This document shows positions 8,092 through 14,339 of a stretch of DNA of 14,339 bases, piece by piece. Source of the stretch: Clostridium sp. (lineage in GTDB: Bacteria; Bacillota; Clostridia; Lachnospirales; Lachnospiraceae). The notes beneath the pieces are model-generated. The model was not told where the DNA came from and did no database searches. It saw only the letters and a program-made list of their open reading frames with translations. The position numbers and the translations under genes were made by a program. The stretch covers positions 1-14,339 of the forward strand of contig SFNH01000040.1 of NCBI GenBank assembly GCA_004554205.1, given 5' to 3'. Position 1 is the first letter of the stretch; the number at the start of each line of letters is the position of its first letter.

Positions 8092-8973
8092 CTACACTTT
8101 CTCAGTAATCTTTCTGCCCAGAATACCGGTCGGACGCACTAAGAGCACAACGATCAGCACAGAAAACACGATCGCGTCCGATAGCTGGGACGATATGTAC
8201 GCTTTGGAGAGGTTCTCGATCACTCCGAGCAAAACGCCGCCTATGAGCGCACCCGGAATGGAACCGATCCCTCCGAATACCGCCGCCACAAACGCCTTGA
8301 TGCCGGGCATGGAGCCGGTGTAGGGAGTGAGCGACGGGTAGGTGGAACAAAGGAGTGCACCCGCGATTGCCGCCAGTGCGGAGCCGATCGCGAACGTAAC
8401 TGCGATCGTCCGGTTCACATCGATTCCCATCAGCGTCGCGGCGCCCCGGTCCTCAGAGACCGCAAGCATCGCCTGGCCCATCTTCGTCTTATTGATAAAC
8501 GTAGTCAGGCAGACCATGATCACAATACAGGTCGCGATCGTCACCATGGTTACGCCTGAAATGGAGAGCTTTCCTCCCGCCAGCTTAAGGTTCGGCACAT
8601 TCACAACAGAGGTGAACTGACGCGCGTTGGAGCCAAAGATCAGGAGCGCTACATTCTGAAGCAGATAGCTGACGCCGATCGCGGTGATCAGCACCGCGAG
8701 GGAGGAGGCTCCGCGGAGGGGCCTGTACGCCACGCGCTCAATGGTGACGCCCAGAATCGTGCAGGCAACGACTGCCGCCAGAATCCCGAGCATTGGGGGA
8801 AGCCCCATCGTGCTGACGACCGTAAAGATCACAAACCCACCTACCATGATGATATCACCGTGGGCAAAATTCAGCATCCGCGCAATCCCGTACACCATGG
8901 TATAGCCGAGTGCAATGATCGCGTAAATACTGCCCAGACTGATTCCGTTGATCAAATAAGACAGAAAACTCAT
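8092..8973 (-). CDS. livH: Branched-chain amino acid ABC transporter permease LivH
   Basis: LivH is the second membrane-spanning subunit and pairs with LivM. The protein has 293 residues with about eight hydrophobic segments. It carries the family hallmark GYTMVYGIARMLNFAHGD (23-40) near the N-terminus and an EAA-like loop, DRGAATLMGIDVNRT (175-189). The frame is open to 8994, but no ribosome binding site precedes that ATG. The ATG at 8973 starts at the typical MSFLSYLINGISLGS and has GAGAGGTGTAAGGT upstream, so I chose it. It is the first gene of a transcript from its own promoter (9080-9108), with a leader of about 100 nt. livM follows immediately. Confidence 0.94.
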   Translation of the reverse strand: MSFLSYLINGISLGSIYAIIALGYTMVYGIARMLNFAHGDIIMVGGFVIFTVVSTMGLPPMLGILAAVVACTILGVTIERVAYRPLRGASSLAVLITAIGVSYLLQNVALLIFGSNARQFTSVVNVPNLKLAGGKLSISGVTMVTIATCIVIMVCLTTFINKTKMGQAMLAVSEDRGAATLMGIDVNRTIAVTFAIGSALAAIAGALLCSTYPSLTPYTGSMPGIKAFVAAVFGGIGSIPGALIGGVLLGVIENLSKAYISSQLSDAIVFSVLIVVLLVRPTGILGRKITEKV

Positions 8974-9037
8974 GTACCTTACACCTCTCTGCATACATTT
9001 TTCTGTTCAGCGCGGCTCTCTTTCCGCTTACCTTTCG

Positions 9038-9050
9038 CCGTTCTGAACGG
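9038..9050. promoter_or_regulatory. Short palindrome in the livH leader
   Basis: CCGTTCTGAACGG is a perfect 13-base palindrome with a single central base, about 25-35 nt downstream of the predicted livH transcription start. It could be an operator for a dimeric regulator or a short hairpin (CCGTT/AACGG around CAG). Chance occurrence is possible, and no regulator is identified. Confidence 0.25.
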
Positions 9051-9079
9051 TTGCGTATAAAAATGAATTATTAAATCGG

Positions 9080-9108
9080 ATTATAGCATAGGAAGAAACG
9101 GAGTGCAA
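9080..9108 (-). promoter_or_regulatory. Sigma-A promoter for livHMGF
   Basis: On the minus strand TTGCAC (9108-9103) and TATAAT (9085-9080) are separated by exactly 17 bases, and TGC directly before the -10 box gives an extended -10 motif. The predicted start is near 9073. It lies 26 nt beyond the terminator-like hairpin that follows livJ, so it can start the permease/ATPase transcript independently of livJ. Confidence 0.78.
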
Positions 9109-9134
9109 GCAAAAGCTGGGGCATATACAAACGA

Positions 9135-9157
9135 GGGGCCGTCTTCCGGACGACCCC
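9135..9157 (-). terminator. Intrinsic terminator or attenuator after livJ
   Basis: Read on the minus strand, GGGGTCGTC (9157-9149) pairs with GACGGCCCC (9143-9135) over nine positions with one U-G pair, around the loop CGGAA. It is followed by TCGTTTGT, a short and imperfect T-run. The G-U pair makes the stem complete only on the minus strand, which fits the direction of transcription. The imperfect T-run suggests partial read-through into livHMGF. Confidence 0.65.
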
Positions 9158-9227
9158 CTGTTGGATCTTATGTACTGGAATGATACGGGAAACCCGAACT
9201 CCGTTTCGTTACATTTTGGCAGCGCAG

Positions 9228-9247
9228 TTTACGGCTCACGCCGCAAA
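9228..9247 (-). other. Hairpin with GUGA tetraloop just after the livJ stop
   Basis: On the minus strand TTTGCGGC (9247-9240) pairs with GCCGTAAA (9235-9228) over eight positions, including one G-U pair, and is capped by GTGA, a GNRA-type tetraloop. It starts 5 nt after the livJ stop codon. There is no T-run after it, so it is more likely a 3' end stabilising structure than a terminator. Confidence 0.45.
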
Positions 9248-9252
9248 TTGCC

Positions 9253-10467
9253 TTACTGCATCTCGTATACGCCGTTTACGATCTTGACAGCCTTCGGCGC
9301 CTTGTTCGGCTCGCCTGCCGCATTCCAGGTCATGCCGGCACCGGTCAGACCGTCGATGGAAATCTCGGTCATGGCAGTCTTCATCGCATCACAGATATCG
9401 GAAACGCTCATATCAGCGGTAATGCCGGCTTTCTCTACTGCCGCCGCGATCGCGTATACTGCATCGTAGGCATCAGCAGCGAACTGGTTGGGCTCCTCAC
9501 CGTAAGCCGCCACATAAGCCTCGGTGAATTTCTTACTGCTCTCCTCAGTGGTAGAGAACGGGGTGAGAAGCATCAGGCCCTCCGCCAGAGTGGTGTCAAA
9601 GTTCTCAACCGTCAGGATACCGTCCATGCCGTCGCAGCCGAAGAAGATCGGTGCAAAATCTTTGTCAGCGGCCTGCTTTAAGATAACAGAAGCCTCCTGA
9701 TAGTAGATCGGCAGGAATACCAGCTCCGCGCCGGCCTCCTTTGCCTTGTCAAGCTGTACAGAGAAATCGGTGTTGCTGTCGGCGGTGAATGCCTCGTCAG
9801 CCACGATTTCCAGACCCTGGTTTCCGGCCTCGTTCACAAAGGACTCGCGGATACCGGAAGAATACTCGGTAGAGCTGTCATAGATGATCGCAATCTTTGT
9901 AGCCAGCTTGTTCTCGCCGATGTACTTCGCGGACGCGGTACCCTGATCCGGGTCTGCGAAGCATACGCGGAACGCGTTGTCATTTGCCACGCACTCAACC
10001 GCGGAACCGGACGGAGTGATCTGGAATAAATTATCGTTTGCGGACTCTGCCGCCACTGCGATACACGGCTTGGAGGTGGTCGCGCCTACCAGAAGCTGCA
10101 TACCCCAGTCCTTTAAGGTATTGTAAGCATTTACGGACTTCTCCGGATCATGCTCATCATCTTCTGCCTTGTTCTCAAACAGGATGCCGTTTACGCCGCC
10201 TGCCGCGTTGATCTCCTTCACCGCCAGGTCAGCGCCGTTCGCAACTGCGATGCCGTAAGCGGCTGCCGGTCCGGTCAGCGGTCCGATCACGCCTACCTTT
10301 AATGTTCCGCCCGCAGCTGCCGGTGCCTCAGCGGCCACGGTAGTTTCCGCCACGCCTGCCGCCGCGGTAGTTTCTGCCGCAGTCGTCTCGGCTGTCTTGC
10401 TCCCGCCGCATGCGGTCAGAGATACAGCCATCATTGCTGCCAATCCCAAGCCAACAAATTTCTTCAT
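9253..10467 (-). CDS. livJ: Branched-chain amino acid ABC transporter substrate-binding lipoprotein LivJ
   Basis: LivJ captures branched-chain amino acids outside the membrane and delivers them to LivHM. The protein has 404 residues. It begins with a lipoprotein signal peptide whose lipobox is LTAC with C20, the predicted lipid anchor. A low-complexity linker (about 22-53), with repeated AETTAA/AETTVAA units, tethers the binding domain. The domain starts at LKVGVIGPLTGPAAAYG (56-72), the hallmark of the leucine-binding periplasmic-protein fold, and runs to the C-terminus. The frame opens at 10596, but the ATG at 10467 has a GAGGAGG site and begins the signal peptide, so I chose it. Expression comes from a consensus promoter at 10538-10566. 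A terminator-like hairpin follows. The exact ligand (Leu, Ile, Val or another amino acid) cannot be read from sequence. Confidence 0.95.
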   Translation of the reverse strand: MKKFVGLGLAAMMAVSLTACGGSKTAETTAAETTAAAGVAETTVAAEAPAAAGGTLKVGVIGPLTGPAAAYGIAVANGADLAVKEINAAGGVNGILFENKAEDDEHDPEKSVNAYNTLKDWGMQLLVGATTSKPCIAVAAESANDNLFQITPSGSAVECVANDNAFRVCFADPDQGTASAKYIGENKLATKIAIIYDSSTEYSSGIRESFVNEAGNQGLEIVADEAFTADSNTDFSVQLDKAKEAGAELVFLPIYYQEASVILKQAADKDFAPIFFGCDGMDGILTVENFDTTLAEGLMLLTPFSTTEESSKKFTEAYVAAYGEEPNQFAADAYDAVYAIAAAVEKAGITADMSVSDICDAMKTAMTEISIDGLTGAGMTWNAAGEPNKAPKAVKIVNGVYEMQ

Positions 10468-10493
10468 AATCAGTTCCTCCTCTTTTTTGAAAC

Positions 10494-10518
10494 AGGCTTC
10501 CCGGGGTTCGGGAAGCCT
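10494..10518 (-). promoter_or_regulatory. Perfect 10-bp hairpin in the livJ leader
   Basis: AGGCTTCCCG (10494-10503) and CGGGAAGCCT (10509-10518) are perfect inverted repeats around a 5-base loop. With transcription starting near 10531 the hairpin begins about 13 nt from the 5' end and ends about 26 nt before the start codon. There is no T-run downstream; A-rich sequence and GAGGAGG follow. It may shield the highly expressed livJ mRNA from 5'-end decay, or be a regulator site on DNA. Confidence 0.6.
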
Positions 10519-10537
10519 CGCCTTTAAAGCTGAACTT

Positions 10538-10566
10538 ATTATAGTTGTATTAAAAACCATTGTCAA
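10538..10566 (-). promoter_or_regulatory. Consensus sigma-A promoter for livJ
   Basis: On the minus strand TTGACA (10566-10561) and TATAAT (10543-10538) are both perfect consensus hexamers separated by exactly 17 bases, an A/T-rich spacer. The predicted start is near 10531. The promoter lies directly after the plsY stop codon, in an intergenic stretch with no clear plsY terminator. Confidence 0.9.
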
Positions 10567-10602
10567 GCACTTTTTCACAGTAAACCGGTAAAACATTATC
10601 GC

Positions 10603-11238
10603 TTATCCCTTCCGGGCGCCCAGTTTGTTTTCCGTCCCGTTTAAGAGGCGTCTGATATTGGCGTGGTGACGCCAGATTCCCATGCCGGCGATCACCGCGG
10701 CCAGCACATAAAATTCCATGAGAAACTGCGCTCCGAGGCCGTAATCGCCGCGGCACCCGAAGAACACCATCCCGATGAAAAACAGCACCATCACGAAGAT
10801 CGACCCGAGCGACACATACCTTGTCACGGCGACGGTCACCGCGAACACGACAAGGCAGACGAGCATGACGCGCCAGTCCGTCGCAAACAGAAGCCCCGCG
10901 GACGCGGCGATCCCCTTCCCTCCTTTAAAGCCCATGTAAAACGGGAAGTTATGCCCCAAAATGACGCCGAACCCCGTATACAGAAGATACAGATACATTG
11001 CCTCAGGCTGGCTGCGGAACAGATATCTCGTCAGCAGGCATGCAAGGATCATCTTGCCCGCATCGCCCAAAAACACGATGAATGCGGCCTTCTTCCCCAT
11101 GACGCGGAGCACGTTGGTCGCGCCTGAGTTTCCGCTTCCGTAGTTGCGGATGTCCATATTTTTCGATCTGCTGTAAAGATACCCGGTCTGAAAAAGCCCG
11201 AATACATAACCCATGCAAAGGCATAATACTCTCTCCAT
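10603..11238 (-). CDS. plsY: Acyl-phosphate:glycerol-3-phosphate acyltransferase PlsY
   Basis: PlsY transfers an acyl group from acyl-phosphate to glycerol 3-phosphate, making lysophosphatidic acid, the first committed step of phospholipid synthesis at the membrane. The protein has 211 residues and about five to seven hydrophobic segments. Three conserved cytoplasmic motifs are visible: GSGNSGATNVLR (34-45), GHNFPFYMGFKGGKGIA (95-111), and the third motif around TRYVSLGSI (139-147). The ATG at 11238 has a GGGAGGGAG site that overlaps the end of der, whose stop is 1 nt away. This implies coupling to der. In many clostridia gpsA, which makes glycerol 3-phosphate, follows; here it does not. Confidence 0.95.
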   Translation of the reverse strand: MERVLCLCMGYVFGLFQTGYLYSRSKNMDIRNYGSGNSGATNVLRVMGKKAAFIVFLGDAGKMILACLLTRYLFRSQPEAMYLYLLYTGFGVILGHNFPFYMGFKGGKGIAASAGLLFATDWRVMLVCLVVFAVTVAVTRYVSLGSIFVMVLFFIGMVFFGCRGDYGLGAQFLMEFYVLAAVIAGMGIWRHHANIRRLLNGTENKLGARKG

Positions 11239-11239
11239 A

Positions 11240-12568
11240 CTAATTCTCCCTCCCGGAACGCTCCCGGATAATAAATTTTAACGCTGTCCCCTTAAAGCCG
11301 AAAGCCTCCCTGATCCTGTTCTCCAGGTAACGGACGTAGGAAAAATGCATCAGCTCCTTATCATTTACAAAGATCACAAAGGTCGGCGGCTTCACGGCAA
11401 CCTGGGTCATATAGTAAAGCTTCAGCCGCTTTCCCTTGTCAGACGGCGGCTGCTTGAGCGCGACTGCCTCCGTCATGATCTCATTTAACACGCCTGTCGC
11501 GATGCGAAGCGTCTGATTCTCCCGCACGAGGTCGATCATCTCAAACAGCCTGCCCATGCGCTGCCCGGTCACGGCGGAAATGAACACCAGTTCTGCGTAC
11601 TGCATAAAGGACAACGTGTCCCTGACCTTTTTTGTGAACTCATAAATGGTCTTGTCATTCTTCTCAACGGCGTCCCACTTATTTACTGCGACAATGATTC
11701 CCTTGCCCCGATCATGCGCGATCCCCGCGATCTTGGCGTCCTGCTCGGTCACGCCCTCAGTCGCGTCGATCACAAGGATCACCACATCGGCGCGCTCCAC
11801 CGCCGACACCGTGCGGATGATGCTGTAACGTTCCAGATCCTCCTTAATCCTGCTCTTGCGGCGAAGGCCGGCCGTGTCGATAAACACATACTCCGTGCCG
11901 TCATGGATCACCTCGGTGTCCACCGCGTCCCGCGTCGTCCCGGCAATATCCGACACGATCACCCGGTTCTCTCCGATCAGCCTGTTAATGATGGAGGATT
12001 TTCCCACATTCGGCTTCCCGACAATGGCAACGCGCGGGCGGTCATCCTCCGCCTCCTGTGCCTGCTCCATATCAAAATGCTTTGTCACCTCATCTAAAAG
12101 GTCGCCGATGCCGAGCCTCTCCGCCGCCGATACCGGGATCGGCTCTCCGATGCCGAGATTGTAAAACTCATAGACATCATTTCCGAACTTTTGTATGCTG
12201 TCCACCTTATTGACTGCGAGGACAACAGGTTTCCCCGACCTGCGCAGCATATCCGCCACCTTGGAATCGGAATCCTGAAGTCCCTGGCGCACGTCCACGA
12301 TAAAGATGATCACATTTGCCGTGTCGATGGCGATCTGGGCCTGCTCCCGCATCTGGGAGAGAATGACGTCCTTCGTGTCCGGCTCGATACCGCCGGTATC
12401 CACCAGGGTAAAATTCATATTCAGCCAGGTGCAGTCCGCATAAATCCGGTCTCTTGTCACTCCTGGCGTGTCCTTCACGATGGAAATGGTCTCGCCCGCC
12501 AGCACATTAAACAGGGTGGACTTCCCGACATTCGGACGCCCCACTATGGCTACGATCGGTTTGCTCAT
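11240..12568 (-). CDS. der: Ribosome-assembly GTPase Der (EngA)
   Basis: Der is an essential tandem GTPase that assists maturation of the 50S ribosomal subunit. The protein has 442 residues, the usual size. The first G domain has GRPNVGKST (10-18), DTGG (57-60) and NKVD (120-123). The second has GKPNVGKSS (184-192), DTAG (231-234) and NKWD (296-299). An acidic linker (about 168-177) separates the two. A KH-like RNA-binding domain occupies roughly 350-437. The ATG at 12568 has an AAAGGAGA site 8-9 nt ahead. This start lies inside the 3' end of the DUF512 gene, with 62 nt of overlap in a different frame, so translation of der may depend on ribosomes finishing DUF512. plsY follows after 1 nt. 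Confidence 0.97.
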   Translation of the reverse strand: MSKPIVAIVGRPNVGKSTLFNVLAGETISIVKDTPGVTRDRIYADCTWLNMNFTLVDTGGIEPDTKDVILSQMREQAQIAIDTANVIIFIVDVRQGLQDSDSKVADMLRRSGKPVVLAVNKVDSIQKFGNDVYEFYNLGIGEPIPVSAAERLGIGDLLDEVTKHFDMEQAQEAEDDRPRVAIVGKPNVGKSSIINRLIGENRVIVSDIAGTTRDAVDTEVIHDGTEYVFIDTAGLRRKSRIKEDLERYSIIRTVSAVERADVVILVIDATEGVTEQDAKIAGIAHDRGKGIIVAVNKWDAVEKNDKTIYEFTKKVRDTLSFMQYAELVFISAVTGQRMGRLFEMIDLVRENQTLRIATGVLNEIMTEAVALKQPPSDKGKRLKLYYMTQVAVKPPTFVIFVNDKELMHFSYVRYLENRIREAFGFKGTALKFIIRERSGREN

Positions 12569-13976
12569 ACGAAATCTCCTTTAGTTCATATCCCTGATAC
12601 GCTGCGCCGCACTCCTCATCACAGCTCGGACCGTCCTGCGCTCTCGGAAGGCGCAGGATCGCTTCTACCAGGTCCTGTCCGCTTGATTTTACAATATTCA
12701 CCGGAACTTGTAAAGTATTTTGCACCTGGGTTCTTGTAAGATCGTCCAGAAAGACCTCCTCGCCGTTTCGGAACATGCAGACAGGCAGAAGAAGTCTCCC
12801 GCCAAGCTCCTTATCCGCAAGCTGCTTTACGATGTCCTGACCCGTGAGCAGCCCGGCGACCGTGATCCTCTCGCCGAAAAATTCATTGCGGATGCCGTAG
12901 AGCTTCACATGCTTTTGCGGAAAGGCGGCAGTGATCTTTTCAATCTGCTTTTTTAAATACGGATAGGCGAGCAGGCCCGTGGCAACGGAGATCGTCTCGG
13001 GCGCGTTTGCCTCCTCTGTATCCGGCGGGCTTACCTTAAGCGCCTTGAGCGCCTCATCCACCTCTTTATCGAGCAGGCGTAGCATTCCCACGCCGTTCTC
13101 AAGCTGCGGGTATCCGTCGTAGCGCTCCGCCTCCGGCAGCTCCCGCTCCGCCAGGATATAAAACTCGTCGCTGGCATGGATAAAATGAATCCCGTGCTCC
13201 TTAAAAATACGCTGCTGCCAGCGCTCGATGATCTCTAAAACCTGCCCGGCATCTTCCTTTGTGAAGGGCTCAAGCGGATACAGCCCGTCCCGGAACTTAG
13301 AAAGGCCCACAGGCACCACCGACACGCTCTCCATGCACGGAATGTACGCCGCAAGATCCCGGATCGTCCGCTCAAGCTCCGCCCCGTCATTGATTCCCCT
13401 GCACAGCACGATCTGGCCGTTCATCGGGATTCCCGCCTCAAAGAGAGTGTCCATCTTCTTAAGTGCCTCCCCGGCGAAGCGGTTGTGCAGCATCTTACAT
13501 CGAAGCTCCGGGTTTGTGGTATGCACGGAGATATTGATAGGCGCCAGCTTAAAGTCGATGATCCGTTTGATGTCGCGGTCTTTCATATTGGTAAGCGTGA
13601 TATAATTTCCCTGCAAAAAGGAGAGCCTTGAATCGTCGTCCTTAAAATACAGCGTGTCCCGCATCCCCGGCGGCATCTGGTCGATAAAACAGAAAATACA
13701 TTTGTTGCTGCAGGACTTGTAATCGCTCATCAAACCGTTTTCAAACGTAAGCCCCAGATCCTCGTAATCATTTTCAATCTCGAGCTCCCACAGTTCGCCG
13801 TCCGCCTTCTCAACCACCATCGTAAGCTCCGGGCTGTCCACATAATACTCATAATCAAAAATGTCCTCAACCTCATTTCCATTTATGGTAAGAAGCCTGT
13901 CTCCCGCGGCCAGCTCAAGCTCCTCGGCGATGGAGCCGGGATCGACGCTCTTTATAAGATGACCCTTTTTTTTCAT
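12507..13976 (-). CDS. PDZ-like/radical-SAM-like DUF512 iron-sulfur protein
   Basis: This 489-residue protein belongs to the DUF512 family, found in clostridia and cyanobacteria, and described as a radical-SAM-like iron-sulfur protein of unknown reaction. Residues 1-60 look like a PDZ-like domain (VDPGSIAEELELAAGDRLLTIN, split around 11-32). The cluster ligands are C89, C93 and C96 in CSNKCIFC, the CxxxCxxC spacing of radical SAM enzymes. The middle carries radical-SAM-type strand and helix segments (INISVHTTNPELR), and the C-terminal part is the DUF512 region. The ATG at 13976 has an AGAGGA site 9 nt ahead. The last 45 or so residues, after GQDLVEAILRLP, extend beyond where I expect the domain to end and run 62 nt into der. 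In clostridia this gene is a usual neighbour of der. Confidence 0.88.
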   Translation of the reverse strand: MKKKGHLIKSVDPGSIAEELELAAGDRLLTINGNEVEDIFDYEYYVDSPELTMVVEKADGELWELEIENDYEDLGLTFENGLMSDYKSCSNKCIFCFIDQMPPGMRDTLYFKDDDSRLSFLQGNYITLTNMKDRDIKRIIDFKLAPINISVHTTNPELRCKMLHNRFAGEALKKMDTLFEAGIPMNGQIVLCRGINDGAELERTIRDLAAYIPCMESVSVVPVGLSKFRDGLYPLEPFTKEDAGQVLEIIERWQQRIFKEHGIHFIHASDEFYILAERELPEAERYDGYPQLENGVGMLRLLDKEVDEALKALKVSPPDTEEANAPETISVATGLLAYPYLKKQIEKITAAFPQKHVKLYGIRNEFFGERITVAGLLTGQDIVKQLADKELGGRLLLPVCMFRNGEEVFLDDLTRTQVQNTLQVPVNIVKSSGQDLVEAILRLPRAQDGPSCDEECGAAYQGYELKEISYEQTDRSHSGASECREVHPV

Positions 13977-14003
13977 GTATCATTTCCTCTTTCATCATGG
14001 AGA

Positions 14004-14009
14004 ATTATA
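14004..14009 (-). promoter_or_regulatory. -10 box for the DUF512-der-plsY transcript
   Basis: TATAAT lies on the minus strand (14009-14004), about 28 nt before the DUF512 start codon. No good -35 hexamer is found 15-19 nt upstream, so this is a partial promoter. It may need an activator or may not be the true start. Confidence 0.4.
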
Positions 14010-14066
14010 GTACAAGCATACCGTAACTGCTGCGCTTTGTAAAGGAGTCGCGAACCTGTTTTTTTA

Positions 14067-14263
14067 TGACAGTTCAGCGTAAGACTTTTCGGTCGCGGGC
14101 GGGGTTCTCCGTAGCGAGGGCTGCGCTAGCTGCCGTAGGCGAGTTTGCGCGACTGGCGGCTAATAGGCGCGCGGACCGAGCAGAAAACGCAGCGTGTCAC
14201 GAGCTGTCTTTCACGGGCTTAAGCGGCGTGAAGTCGGCCAAAAAGTCCTACGCTGAACTGTCA
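14067..14263. mobile_element. 197-bp MITE-like element with 23-bp terminal inverted repeats
   Basis: The left end (14067-14089) and right end (14241-14263) are inverted copies over 23 positions with one mismatch. Both begin TGACAGTTCAGCGTA and end GACTTTT, differing only in A versus G between the two parts. The interior is GC-rich and holds further pairings: CGGTCGCG (14090-14097) against CGCGGACCG (14170-14178) with one bulge, and TTCACG/CGTGAA (14210-14232). It encodes no transposase. I see no clear target-site duplication. A MITE, or a dispersed palindromic repeat mobilised in trans, fits best. A structured RNA gene is the alternative. Confidence 0.7.
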
Positions 14264-14294
14264 CTTCTTTTTCGACAAAATGCGGCGTATTCTA

Positions 14295-14324
14295 TTGACG
14301 GTAACCTTTCATCAATGGTATAAA
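14295..14324 (+). promoter_or_regulatory. Plus-strand sigma-A promoter leaving the window
   Basis: TTGACG (14295-14300) and TATAAA (14319-14324) are 18 bases apart, with TGG just before the -10 box giving an extended -10. The predicted start, near 14331, points rightwards, away from all genes in this window. It would serve a divergent gene or RNA beyond the edge. Confidence 0.55.
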
Positions 14325-14339
14325 TGATATGGACAATTT

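Noticed and set aside
9095..9207. Ten-base inverted repeat GAAACGGAGT / ACTCCGTTTC about 100 bp apart, one arm touching the livH -35 box
   Set aside because: The arms are short and far apart, so chance is likely. No regulator or further copies support it.
10468..10596. 43-residue N-terminal extension of livJ
   Set aside because: It would be translated through the promoter and the leader hairpin. The signal peptide and ribosome binding site clearly place the start at 10467.
10567..10602. Possible plsY terminator around ACCGGT
   Set aside because: The pairing is too short and no T-run follows. plsY transcription probably ends elsewhere or runs into livJ.
14066..14323. 85-residue plus-strand open frame inside and beyond the inverted-repeat element
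   Set aside because: It runs through both terminal repeats and the self-complementary interior, has no clear ribosome binding site, and overlaps the promoter at its end. It looks like a by-product of GC-rich repeat DNA.

Overview
The window comes from an endospore-forming member of the Firmicutes, most likely a gut Lachnospiraceae (Clostridium cluster XIVa). The evidence is a full-length spoIVA, moderately high GC, AGGAGG-type ribosome binding sites before most genes, and a LivJ lipoprotein with a Thr/Ala/Glu-rich linker. This taxonomic call is inference from gene content; I cannot name a genus. All twelve genes lie on the minus strand, so transcription runs from high to low coordinates.

Layout in transcription order. 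The right edge (13977-14339) has no gene: it holds a 197-bp element with 23-bp terminal inverted repeats (14067-14263), a plus-strand promoter leaving the window, and a minus-strand -10 box. Next is a housekeeping block: a radical-SAM/DUF512 protein with a PDZ-like N-terminus, the ribosome-assembly GTPase Der, and the acyltransferase PlsY. These are tightly packed; the first two overlap by 62 nt and der and plsY are 1 nt apart. A complete branched-chain amino acid ABC importer follows. livJ has its own consensus sigma-A promoter and a 10-bp leader hairpin. A terminator-like hairpin comes next, then a second good sigma-A promoter that drives livH-livM-livG-livF. A phosphofructokinase gene of the pyrophosphate-dependent type follows livF after 28 nt. 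Then come spoIVA (spore coat basement layer ATPase), a beta-CASP metallo-hydrolase probably acting on RNA, ribonuclease HI and a small DUF1622 membrane protein. The left edge (1-193) has no gene but folds on paper into a multi-branched RNA.

The liv genes form one import machine: LivJ captures amino acids outside the cell, LivH and LivM form the channel, and LivG and LivF hydrolyse ATP. The flanking genes are recognisable from a common clostridial neighbourhood (DUF512-der-plsY-gpsA-spoIVA). Here gpsA is absent and liv plus pfk sit in its place.

The most interesting points are: a 45-nt hairpin that buries the spoIVA ribosome binding site only in read-through transcripts; the terminal-inverted-repeat element at the right edge; the structured non-coding segment at the left edge; and the liv/pfk interruption of the der-spoIVA neighbourhood. 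I found no CRISPR array, tRNA, rRNA, transposase or defence system.
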